Origin: Acidimicrobiaceae bacterium
GTDB taxonomy: Bacteria > Actinomycetota > Acidimicrobiia > Acidimicrobiales > Aldehydirespiratoraceae
Direction of reading: 5' to 3'
DNA length: 56,651 bases
NCBI GenBank assembly: GCA_009837445.1
Contig: VXTM01000041.1
Coordinates: 1-56,651 of the forward strand
Numbering within the stretch: the stretch's first letter is position 1; the number at the start of each line of letters is the position of its first letter. Shown here piece by piece: positions 25,326-33,019 of this stretch. A program made the position numbers and the translations under genes. The notes beneath the pieces are model-generated. The model made no database searches. It was not told the DNA's origin and was given only the letters and a program-made list of their open reading frames with translations.

Positions 25326-26606
25326 GTGACCGTCGCAGGGCGGTTGCCCAACCAAGCTACGTTCGGCGTTGTGCTTGCGGTCGAACAACAGGGCCTGGAC
25401 GATGACCAGTGCGCCCGGTCCTGGGCCTCCTCGGGCGTCATGCACCTGACCGGCCCGGCCTCGGGGCCGCCCTCGGTGTCGCCCGCCGGAATCGTGCGCC
25501 CGCTTCGCGGCCTGGCCGGCGCCCTGGCCTCTGCCACGAGCAGGCTGGGCTCCGAGGTCCGGGTGGACCCGCTGGCACTCGCTAGTCAGCGAGCCGCCTT
25601 CACCGGCTTCGGCCGCAACGGATCGCGCAGCCCGGGCGGGTTCGCGCAGATGGTCTGGGCACGCGACGGCTGGGTGACGCTGAACCTCCCCCGCCCGTCC
25701 GACACCGAAGCGCTCCCGGCCTTGGTGGGCGCGGCGGTGCCCGCGGGCGCCTGGGGCGAGATCGAGGGTCGGATCGCCGGGATGGCCGTGACCGAGGTGG
25801 TGGAGCGGGGGTCCCAGTTGGGCCTCGCAGTGGCCGGCGTCGGCGCCACCGGTGCACCGCAACAGCCGTGGTCGGTGCGGTCCGACGGTCCGGGCCGCCG
25901 GCGGGGTCGAGCGCCGGTGGTGGTGGACCTCACGAGCCTGTGGGCGGGGCCTGTGGCGGGCGGGCTGCTGGCCGAGGCCGGCTGCCGTGTGCTGAAGGTG
26001 GAGTCTTCGTCGAGGCCCGACGGCGCCCGGCGGGGCCCGGCCGGGTTCTTTGAGCTGCTGAACGGGCGCAAGGAGCACCTCAGTCTCGACCTGCCCGAGC
26101 CCGTTGCTGTCAACGAGCTCCGGCAGCTGATCGCGCGCGCCGATCTCGTGCTGGAAGCGAGCCGGCCCCGGGTCATGCACCAGTGGGACATTTGTGCTGA
26201 TCAGGTCGTAGAGGCGGGCACGGCGTGGGTGTCGATCACCGGGCACGGCCGCCAGGGACCGAGCCGCAACCGGATCGCCTTCGGTGACGACGCCGCCGTC
26301 TCGGGAGGCCTGGTCGTGTCCGGCGATCCGCCGTTGTTCGTCGGCGACGCCATCGCCGATCCCATCGCAGGCCTGGCCGCGGCGTCGGTGGCCGCGGACC
26401 TCTTGGCCCAGGGCCGGGCCGCGCAGGTTGATGTGTCGCTTGCTTCGGCCTCTGCGTGGGTTCGAGCCCATGCCGGCGCACCCATCCACCGGCCCGTCGT
26501 GCGCACCGGCTCGGGCTGGGCCGTCGAGCTGTCTGATGGTCCTGTGCCGGTGCACCCGCCTGCGGTTCCCGACGGGCTCACCACTCCGCCGAAGGCCAAC
26601 AGCTAG
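25326..26606 (+). CDS. CaiB/BaiF family CoA transferase with rearranged halves
   Basis: A 426-aa protein. Class III CoA transferases normally begin with a DLTxxxAGP / AEAGAxVxKVE nucleotide-like fold. Here that block (VVVDLTSLWAGPVAGGLLAE) appears only near residue 198, followed by CRVLKVESSSRPDG, FFELLNGRKEHLSLDL, VSITGHGRQGP and AFGDDAAVSGGLV, which holds the candidate nucleophilic Asp. The first 180 residues resemble the middle and C-terminal parts of the family (GVMHLTGPASGPP, RDGWVTLNLPRP). The family moves CoA between acids or racemises 2-methylacyl-CoA. GTG start at 25326; no strong Shine-Dalgarno. Confidence 0.78.
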   Translation: MTVAGRLPNQATFGVVLAVEQQGLDDDQCARSWASSGVMHLTGPASGPPSVSPAGIVRPLRGLAGALASATSRLGSEVRVDPLALASQRAAFTGFGRNGSRSPGGFAQMVWARDGWVTLNLPRPSDTEALPALVGAAVPAGAWGEIEGRIAGMAVTEVVERGSQLGLAVAGVGATGAPQQPWSVRSDGPGRRRGRAPVVVDLTSLWAGPVAGGLLAEAGCRVLKVESSSRPDGARRGPAGFFELLNGRKEHLSLDLPEPVAVNELRQLIARADLVLEASRPRVMHQWDICADQVVEAGTAWVSITGHGRQGPSRNRIAFGDDAAVSGGLVVSGDPPLFVGDAIADPIAGLAAASVAADLLAQGRAAQVDVSLASASAWVRAHAGAPIHRPVVRTGSGWAVELSDGPVPVHPPAVPDGLTTPPKANS

Positions 26607-26615
26607 TCCTGCCAG

Positions 26616-26662
26616 GAATTGGCAGCGTCTTGCACGGTCTGCGTGCATTGTGCTGCCAGTTC
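26616..26662. repeat. 47-bp intergenic palindromic repeat, copy B
   Basis: GAATTGGCAGC (26616-26626) pairs with GCTGCCAGTTC (26652-26662) with one T-G mismatch that would be a wobble pair in RNA. The first 21 bases are identical to copy A at 8857. It begins 10 bases after the stop of the CaiB-type gene and precedes the carboxylase gene. Confidence 0.75.
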
Positions 26663-26675
26663 GGTGGGGGATAGC

Positions 26676-26681
26676 TACCGT
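26676..26681 (+). promoter_or_regulatory. Predicted -10 element (leaderless) for the carboxylase gene
   Basis: TACCGT followed by 7 bases and GTG at 26689. It begins 14 bases after palindrome copy B, so the repeat would sit over the -35 region. Confidence 0.4.
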
Positions 26682-26688
26682 GGTCGGG

Positions 26689-28185
26689 GTGAGCGACGCC
26701 ACCGGCTGGGACGCCACCCTCGGCGACTTCGAACGCCGGCAGAAGCAGGCCCGGGCGATGGGAGACTCCGGGAAGCTGGCCCGCCGCGCCGCGGAGGGCC
26801 GCCTCGACGCCCGGCAGCGGATCTCGATCCTGCTCGACGACGGCTCATTCACCGAGATCGGAACCCTGGCCGGACCGGTGCCCGCCGACGCTCTCGTTGC
26901 CGGAGTCGGGACGATCGACGGGCGGCCCGTGGCCGTCGGCGCCGAGGACTTCACCACCATGGGTGGCTCGATCGGCCCGGCCGCCACCCGCAAGCGCTGG
27001 CGTATCGCCGACATCGCCGGCCGTGAACGCATCCCGTTGATCATGCTGCTGGAAGGAGCCGGGCACCGGCCGCCCATGCCGGGGGATCCCGGTGGCGGCG
27101 GACCCAACGACCTCCAGGCCCAGGCCGCCCTGTCGGGGCTCGTGCCCATGGTGTGCGGGGTGATGGGACCCTCGGCCGGGCATGGCGCCGTCACCGCCCT
27201 GCTGTGCGACTTCTCGATCATGACCCCCGACGCGGCCATCTTCACCGCCGGGCCTCCGGTGGTGGAGGCGTCGATGGGGGAGCGGGTCGGCAAGGAGGAG
27301 CTTGGTGGGCCCGAGGTGGCCGTCGGCGCGGGCACCATCCACAACACCGCCGTCGACGATGCCGGCCTGCTGGCCCAGATCCGCGCCTACCTGTCGTACT
27401 TCGGCTCCTCCGCATGGGAGCGGCCCCCGGCCCTCGACATCGGCGACGCCGGGCCGCGACGCATCGAGCGCATCGTCGATCTCGTGCCCCGCGACGGCAG
27501 GCGGGGCTACGACATGGCCGCGGTCATGGACGAAGTGGTCGACGCCGCCGAGTACCTGGAGATCCAACCAGACTTCGGCCAGTCGATCATCTGCGCGCTG
27601 GCTCGCATCGGCTCAGAAGCGGTGGGCGTGGTGGCCAACCAGCCAGCCGCGCTGGCCGGATCCATCGACACCGCCGCCGCCACCAAGGCCGCCCACTTCA
27701 TCTCGGTGTGCGACAGCTTCCATCTCCCGCTGGTGTTCCTGACCGACAATCCCGGCGTGCTCGCCGGAACCGCCTCGGAGCGGGCGGGCGTGCTTCGGGC
27801 GTCGGCTCGCATGTATGCAGCCCAGACCCGGGCCACCACCACAAAGATCCATGTCACGCTGCGCAAGGCCTTCGGTTTCGGCAGCTGCGTGATGGCCATG
27901 AACCCTCACGACTCGCAGACCCTGAGCTTCGCCTTTCCCGCGGCCACGGTAGGCGCCATGGGAGCGGCCGGCGCCGGCCGGGCGGTGGGAGCCGACGAGC
28001 GGACCGGGCAGGATCTGCAGCGGGCCGAGGAGGAGTCGGCCTACCGCTCCGCGTCGGGGCTCAGCTTCGACGAGGTGATTGATCCCCGCGACCTCCGCAA
28101 CGCCATCCTCGCCGCTCTACAGGTGTCGGCTCGCCGTCGCAGTCAGGCGGTTGAGCCCAAGGCACGTACTGGGATCACCCCGTAG
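26689..28185 (+). CDS. Acyl-CoA carboxylase, carboxyltransferase (beta) subunit
   Basis: A 498-aa carboxyltransferase of the propionyl/acetyl/methylcrotonyl-CoA carboxylase family. The N-terminal half has GRLDARQRISILLDDGSF, FTTMGGSIGPAATRKRWR and GPSAGHGAVTALLCDF (acyl-CoA oxyanion site). The C-terminal half has SRVGVVAN-like VGVVANQPAALAGSID, FLTDNPGVLAG and RKAFGFGSCVMAM. It transfers CO2 from carboxybiotin to an acyl-CoA. No biotin carboxylase or carrier gene is in the window, so partners lie elsewhere. The start is either GTG 26689 (preferred, 7 bases after TACCGT) or the in-frame GTG 26680. It may be co-transcribed with the CaiB-type gene. Confidence 0.87.
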   Translation: MSDATGWDATLGDFERRQKQARAMGDSGKLARRAAEGRLDARQRISILLDDGSFTEIGTLAGPVPADALVAGVGTIDGRPVAVGAEDFTTMGGSIGPAATRKRWRIADIAGRERIPLIMLLEGAGHRPPMPGDPGGGGPNDLQAQAALSGLVPMVCGVMGPSAGHGAVTALLCDFSIMTPDAAIFTAGPPVVEASMGERVGKEELGGPEVAVGAGTIHNTAVDDAGLLAQIRAYLSYFGSSAWERPPALDIGDAGPRRIERIVDLVPRDGRRGYDMAAVMDEVVDAAEYLEIQPDFGQSIICALARIGSEAVGVVANQPAALAGSIDTAAATKAAHFISVCDSFHLPLVFLTDNPGVLAGTASERAGVLRASARMYAAQTRATTTKIHVTLRKAFGFGSCVMAMNPHDSQTLSFAFPAATVGAMGAAGAGRAVGADERTGQDLQRAEEESAYRSASGLSFDEVIDPRDLRNAILAALQVSARRRSQAVEPKARTGITP

Positions 28186-28204
28186 CTCGTTCCGGCCGGC
28201 GGGG

Positions 28205-29350
28205 TTAGGCGATTAGCTGCTCGCAGATGTAGTCGAGGCAGACCGTTAGAGCCTCAATGTCGTCGGGCTCTACGGCTGGGAACATGCCGATTCGCAACTG
28301 GTTGCGGCCCAGCTTGCGGTAGCCCTCGGTGTCGAGGATGCCGTTGGCCCTCAGGACTGCGCTGATGGTGTCGGCGTCCACCCGGTCGTCGAAGTCGATC
28401 GTGCCCACCACCCGGCTGCGTATCGCGGTGTCGGAGACGAAGGGCTCGGCGATCTCGGAAGCCTCCGCCCAGCCGTAGAGGATGTCGGCAGAGCGGTCGC
28501 TGCGGCCCGCGGCCCACTCCAGGCCGCCGTTGCCGTTCAGCCAGTTCACCTGTTCGACGGTCAGGAACACCGTGGCCAGCGCGGGCGTGTTGTAGGTCTG
28601 GTCCTTGCGGGAGTTGTCCACCGCCAGCTTGAGATCCAGGAACGCAGGCGTCCAGCGGTCCGACGCCGACAGCCGCTCGATCCGCTCAACGGCTGCCGGC
28701 GACATCAAGGCGATCCACAGCCCGCCGTCACTCGACAGAGCCTTCTGGGGCGCGAAGTAGTAGACGTCCGACGCGGCCGCGTCGAAGCGCAGCCCGCCTG
28801 CGGCCGAAGTGGCGTCCACCAGCACCAGGGCCTCGTCATCACCGCGAGGCCGGCGGACCTCGAGCATCACACCGGTCGAGGTCTCGTTGTGGGGGTAGCA
28901 GTAGGCGTCGACACCGTCGGCTGCCTCCAGCGGCGGGCAGGTGCCGAAGTCCCCGACCCGCACCGACGGCTCCTCCAGATGGGGGGCCGACGCGGTCACT
29001 GCTACGAACTTGGAGCTGAACTCGCCCAGCGACAGGTGGTGGCTGCGTTGTTCGATCAGACCGAAGCTGGCCGCATCCCAGAAGGCCGTGGCGCCGCCGT
29101 TGCCCAACACCACCTCGTAGCCGTCGGGCGCCCCCAGCAGTTCGGCGATCCCGGACCGCAACTCGGCCACCACACTGCGCACTCCTGCCCTGCGATGGCT
29201 GGTGCCCATGTAGTCGACGGCTCGCCCGGCCAGCGCCTGGGCTGCCTCGGGACGGAACTTCGACGGGCCGGACCCGAAGCGCCCGTCGGACGGCAGCATC
29301 GCGGCGGGGATGGTGATTGTCTCAGGCCGTGGCGGCGCTTGTGCAGGCAT
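28205..29350 (-). CDS. serC: Phosphoserine aminotransferase
   Basis: A 381-aa fold-type I PLP enzyme of the actinobacterial SerC type. Key blocks are [13 protein letters not shown] near the start, [41 protein letters not shown] with the PLP aspartate, and [16 protein letters not shown] with the Schiff-base lysine. The C-terminus has [19 protein letters not shown]. It converts 3-phosphohydroxypyruvate and glutamate to phosphoserine and 2-oxoglutarate in serine biosynthesis. ATG at 29350 is chosen over upstream in-frame starts because family similarity begins just after it. Divergent from the aspartate aminotransferase gene. Confidence 0.9.
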   Translation of the reverse strand: MPAQAPPRPETITIPAAMLPSDGRFGSGPSKFRPEAAQALAGRAVDYMGTSHRRAGVRSVVAELRSGIAELLGAPDGYEVVLGNGGATAFWDAASFGLIEQRSHHLSLGEFSSKFVAVTASAPHLEEPSVRVGDFGTCPPLEAADGVDAYCYPHNETSTGVMLEVRRPRGDDEALVLVDATSAAGGLRFDAAASDVYYFAPQKALSSDGGLWIALMSPAAVERIERLSASDRWTPAFLDLKLAVDNSRKDQTYNTPALATVFLTVEQVNWLNGNGGLEWAAGRSDRSADILYGWAEASEIAEPFVSDTAIRSRVVGTIDFDDRVDADTISAVLRANGILDTEGYRKLGRNQLRIGMFPAVEPDDIEALTVCLDYICEQLIA

Positions 29351-29435
29351 CGCCCGGAAGTCTGGCACCGCGCGAGCCCCGCTCCACACCATCCGGACCG
29401 GCAAGATCGACAAATCGTGCCCGGCCTCTCACCGG

Positions 29436-29441
29436 TACGCT
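29436..29441 (+). promoter_or_regulatory. Predicted -10 element (leaderless) for the aminotransferase gene
   Basis: TACGCT, 7 bases, then ATG at 29449. The same hexamer TACGCT precedes the acyl-CoA dehydrogenase gene at 20274. Confidence 0.45.
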
Positions 29442-29448
29442 CGCGGCC

Positions 29449-30651
29449 ATGAGCAGCCAACGGATCTCACAGCGGGTCGGCGCCATCGCCCCCTCGGCCA
29501 CCCTGGCGGTGACGGCCAAGGCCCGGGCGCTGCGGCTTGCGGGGGAGCGGGTCATCAGCTTCGGAGCCGGCGAGCCCGACTTCCCCACGCCGGACCACAT
29601 CGTGGAGGCGGCCGCAGCCGCCTGCCGCGACCCCCAGCACCACAAGTACACCCCGGTCGGGGGACTGGAGGATCTGCGTGAGGCAGTCGCGTCCAAGACC
29701 GAGCGCGACTCCGGCCTGGCGGTGGACCCTGCCGATGTGCTCATCACCAACGGCGGCAAGCACGCCGTGTACAACGCCATCTCGGCCGTGGTCGACGACG
29801 GGGACGAGGTGCTGCTCCCGACGCCGTACTGGACGACGTACCCCGAGCCCATCGCCCTTTCCGGCGGGGTGGTCGTGCCGCTGCTGACCACCGCCGCCTC
29901 TGGCTTCCGGGTCGGCGTCGAGCAGTTGGAAGCGGCCCGGACGCCCCGGACCAAGGCACTGATATTCGTGTCGCCGTCGAACCCGACCGGCGCCGTGTAC
30001 CCCCGCTCGGAGATCGCCGAGATCGGCCGCTGGGCCGCCGAGCACGGCATCTGGGTGCTGACCGACGAGATCTACGAGCACCTCACCTACGGCGGGGCCG
30101 AGCATCACTCCATGCCGGTGGTGGTTCCCGAGCTGCGGGACCGGTGCATCGTGCTGAACGGCGTGGCCAAGACCTACGCCATGACCGGCTGGCGGGTGGG
30201 CTGGATGATCGGGCCGTCCGACGCGATGGCCGCGGCCCGCAACCTGCAGAGCCACTGCACGTCCAACGTGTGCAACGTCGCTCAGGCGGCCGCCCTGGCC
30301 GCGGTGTCGGGGCCGCTCGACGCAGTGGTGGAGATGCGCGGTCACTTCGACCGCCGCCGCCGCACGATGCACGCCCTGCTCAGCGGCATCGACGGGCTGG
30401 TGTGCCCCGAGCCCGAGGGCGCCTTCTACGCCTACCCCGACGCCAGCGGCCTGCTGGGACGTGACTTCGGCGGGGTCAAGCCGGGCACCACCCTGGAACT
30501 GGCCGACCTCCTGCTGGACAGAGCCCAGGTTGCGGTTGTCCCCGGAGAGGCCTTCGGCGCCAGCGGCGGGCTGCGCCTGTCTTTCGCACTGGGCGACGAC
30601 GACCTCGGCGAGGGCGTGGGCCGCATGGTCGAGCTTCTCGGCGGCGGCTGA
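29449..30651 (+). CDS. Pyridoxal phosphate-dependent aminotransferase (aspartate aminotransferase type)
   Basis: A 400-aa class I aminotransferase. [17 protein letters not shown] (about 41-57), [61 protein letters not shown] and [16 protein letters not shown] with the Schiff-base lysine near residue 240 are typical of the aspartate aminotransferase Ib subgroup. FALGDD-type arginine block [10 protein letters not shown] closes the active site. It interconverts aspartate and oxaloacetate with glutamate/2-oxoglutarate. The ATG at 29449 is preceded by TACGCT, so the mRNA is probably leaderless. It may also act on other amino or keto acids. Confidence 0.88.
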   Translation: MSSQRISQRVGAIAPSATLAVTAKARALRLAGERVISFGAGEPDFPTPDHIVEAAAAACRDPQHHKYTPVGGLEDLREAVASKTERDSGLAVDPADVLITNGGKHAVYNAISAVVDDGDEVLLPTPYWTTYPEPIALSGGVVVPLLTTAASGFRVGVEQLEAARTPRTKALIFVSPSNPTGAVYPRSEIAEIGRWAAEHGIWVLTDEIYEHLTYGGAEHHSMPVVVPELRDRCIVLNGVAKTYAMTGWRVGWMIGPSDAMAAARNLQSHCTSNVCNVAQAAALAAVSGPLDAVVEMRGHFDRRRRTMHALLSGIDGLVCPEPEGAFYAYPDASGLLGRDFGGVKPGTTLELADLLLDRAQVAVVPGEAFGASGGLRLSFALGDDDLGEGVGRMVELLGGG

Positions 30652-30733
30652 CGCCAGCAGAGAATCTCGGGACGATTGGTGTGCTTATGCGACACAGTTC
30701 TCTACCGAGACTGTCGCGGTAGGGAGCGCTGAG

Positions 30734-32713
30734 GTGAGCAAGCCGGAAGTGCTGCCCTACGGGGCGTGGCCGTCGCCGGTGACGGCCCAGTCGCTGGTGG
30801 CCGGCGCGGCCGGCATCTCCGAGGTCATCGCCGACCCGGTGCGGCCGTGGCTGCTGTGGTGGGCGGAGAGCCGCCCCGACGAGGGCGGTCGCACCGCGGT
30901 CATGTGCTGCGACCTCCGCGGCGACGACCCGCTGGAGGTGACACCGCCCGGCGCCAACGTGCGCACCCGGGTCCACGAGTACGGCGGCGGCTCCTGGTGG
31001 CCCCACGACGGATCGCTCTATTACGTCGAGTTCGGCGACCAGCGGCTCCGGAGTCTCGACGCTCCCGGCGCCGACCCGGTGCTGCTGACAGCCGAGCCAT
31101 CCGAGCCCCGAGCCTGGCGCTACGCCGACGGCCGGGTGACACCCGACGGGCGGTGGTGCGTGTGCGTGCGGGAGCGCCACGACACCGGCGCCGAGCCCGC
31201 CAACGAGTTGGTGGCCATCGCCGCCGACGGCTCGCGACGGGTGGAGACCCTGTGGGCGGGCTCGGATTTCGTGATGTCGCCCCGGGTGTCGCCCGACGGC
31301 TCCCTGCTGGCCTGGATCGCCTGGGACCACCCCAACATGCCGTGGGACGCCACCCGGCTCCATGTTCACCAACTCCGCGACGGCCGGCTCGGAGCCGAGG
31401 TCCTAGTGCTGGGGGTCGGCGGCGACCGCAGCCTGTGCGAACCGGGCTGGGATCCCGGCGACGGGGTGGCTCGCCTGCTGGTGTGCAGCGACCACGAGGA
31501 CTGGTGGGGCCTCTACGAGGCCGGTCTGGACGGCGGCGATCTCGTGCCTGTCGTCACCGGCGCGTTCGACGTGGCCACCCCGCCGTGGGTGTTCGGCATG
31601 CAGCGCTGGGCCGCGTCCGACGCTGGGATCGTCGCGGTCGCCGGCATGGCGTCGGGAGACCAGATCATGGTTGACGGCAACCACGTGGCCGCGGCCGACT
31701 CGTCAATCTCGTCGGTCACCATCGCTCGCAGCGCCCCGGGCGGCGAGGAGGTGCTGGCCTACGCGGGCGCCGGTTACGGCCACGAGACTGAGGTTGTCGC
31801 GCTCACCGTCGGCGGGAGCCACCGCAAGCGCCGAGCGGTTCGGCGAGCACGGGATCTGGGGCTCGATGCGGGCTTGCTGGTCGAGCCCGAGGCAATCACC
31901 TTCCCGACCGGACCGGACGGAGCGGCCACCGCCCACGCCCTCTACTACCCGCCGGCCAACCCGGCCTGCTCCGGCCCGCCCGGTGAGCTCCCGCCGCTGC
32001 TGGTCCATGCCCACGGCGGGCCGACCGCGGCCGCGCGCCGCCAGCTCCAGTTACCCATCACCTACTGGACGTCGCGGGGCATAGCCGTAGTCGATGTCGA
32101 CTACCGGGGCTCCACCGGCTACGGCCGCAGTTACCGCCAGGCCCTCGACGGCGCCTGGGGGATCGTCGATGTGGAGGACTGCGTGGCCGCGGCACGGTTC
32201 TTGGCCGACCGCGGTGACGTGGACCCCCAGCGGCTGCTGATCCGAGGGGGCAGCGCCGGTGGCTTCACCGTGCTGGCGGCGCTGGCCCTGAATGACGTGT
32301 TCGCGGCCGGGGCCAGCCGCTACGGCGTCGCCGACCTAGAGGCCCTGGCCGCCGATACCCACAAGTTCGAGTCCCGCTACCTCGACCGCCTCATCGGCCC
32401 CTATCCCGAGGCCCGGGACACCTACCTCGCGCGGTCTCCAATCAATCACCTGGACGGCTTCAACGCGCCCATGATCGTGCTGCAGGGCGACGAGGACGAG
32501 ATCGTGCCCCCGTCACAGTCCGAGATGATCGTCGACGCCCTCAAGGCCAAGGGCGTGCCGGTGGCCTACATCCTCTTCGAGGGCGAGCAGCACGGCTTCC
32601 GCGCCGCCGGGAACATAATCGCGGCCCTGGAGGCCGAACTCGGTTTCTTTGGCCGCGTCCTCGGGTTCACTCCCGCCGACGACCTCCCCGACCTGGAGAT
32701 CGCCGGCCTCTAG
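30734..32713 (+). CDS. S9 family prolyl-oligopeptidase-type peptidase
   Basis: A 659-aa protein without a signal peptide, so probably cytosolic. The N-terminal 400 residues form a beta-propeller (repeats of Asp/Gly/Trp-rich blades, for example SPRVSPDGSLLAWIAWD and RVTPDGRWCVCVRER). The C-terminal alpha/beta-hydrolase domain has LLVHAHGGPTAAAR, VDYRGSTGYGRSY, the nucleophile in RGGSAGGFT (Ser about 507), the acid in GDEDEIVPP (about 585) and the histidine in EGEQHGF (about 620). It should cleave short peptides, perhaps as a dipeptidyl/acylaminoacyl peptidase. GTG start with AGGGAG 7 bases upstream. It follows the aminotransferase by 82 bases. Confidence 0.88.
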   Translation: MSKPEVLPYGAWPSPVTAQSLVAGAAGISEVIADPVRPWLLWWAESRPDEGGRTAVMCCDLRGDDPLEVTPPGANVRTRVHEYGGGSWWPHDGSLYYVEFGDQRLRSLDAPGADPVLLTAEPSEPRAWRYADGRVTPDGRWCVCVRERHDTGAEPANELVAIAADGSRRVETLWAGSDFVMSPRVSPDGSLLAWIAWDHPNMPWDATRLHVHQLRDGRLGAEVLVLGVGGDRSLCEPGWDPGDGVARLLVCSDHEDWWGLYEAGLDGGDLVPVVTGAFDVATPPWVFGMQRWAASDAGIVAVAGMASGDQIMVDGNHVAAADSSISSVTIARSAPGGEEVLAYAGAGYGHETEVVALTVGGSHRKRRAVRRARDLGLDAGLLVEPEAITFPTGPDGAATAHALYYPPANPACSGPPGELPPLLVHAHGGPTAAARRQLQLPITYWTSRGIAVVDVDYRGSTGYGRSYRQALDGAWGIVDVEDCVAAARFLADRGDVDPQRLLIRGGSAGGFTVLAALALNDVFAAGASRYGVADLEALAADTHKFESRYLDRLIGPYPEARDTYLARSPINHLDGFNAPMIVLQGDEDEIVPPSQSEMIVDALKAKGVPVAYILFEGEQHGFRAAGNIIAALEAELGFFGRVLGFTPADDLPDLEIAGL

Positions 32714-32715
32714 GC

Positions 32716-32979
32716 CTAGGCCTTGTCGGCCTCGTCGTCCGTGCTGGCGCTGTCGCTCTCATCGGCGTCGCCGTCGTCAGCCGCCGGCTCCGGGGCGCCG
32801 GCTTCGTCGTCGATCGACTCGCCGTTCTGGGCCGCCGTCTCCGCGATGGTCGGCCACGACGACTCGGCCGCATCCGACAGGCGCCGGCGTCGCGCGATCA
32901 TGCGGCCCACGCCGACCAGCGCGCCCGCGACCGCGCCGAACTTGAGCAGGCGTACGGTCCGGGACAGCAGGCGTGACAC
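32716..32979 (-). CDS. Small membrane-anchored protein with acidic tail
   Basis: An 87-aa protein. The N-terminus is basic and hydrophobic (LLKFGAVAGALVGVGRMIA, about 9-27), probably one membrane helix ended by RRRR; the remaining half is strongly acidic and Ala-rich (EAGAPEPAADDGDADESD). I do not recognise the family. GTG 32979 is preferred because TAAGCT (32991-32986) lies 6 bases upstream; an in-frame GTG at 32985 is an alternative. It ends 2 bases after the S9 peptidase stop on the other strand. Confidence 0.6.
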   Translation of the reverse strand: MSRLLSRTVRLLKFGAVAGALVGVGRMIARRRRLSDAAESSWPTIAETAAQNGESIDDEAGAPEPAADDGDADESDSASTDDEADKA

Positions 32980-32985
32980 GCCCAC

Positions 32986-32991
32986 AGCTTA
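32986..32991 (-). promoter_or_regulatory. Predicted -10 element (leaderless) for the small membrane protein
   Basis: On the minus strand TAAGCT, 6 bases, then GTG at 32979. Confidence 0.4.
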
Positions 32992-33019
32992 CCGCTGAGA
33001 GTGTGGACTACGTGTGCTC

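Noticed and set aside
24954..27347. A 797-codon minus-strand frame running across the small protein, CaiB and carboxylase genes
   Set aside because: Only its last 101 codons look coding (perfect Shine-Dalgarno at 25259); the rest is antisense to two well-supported plus-strand genes.
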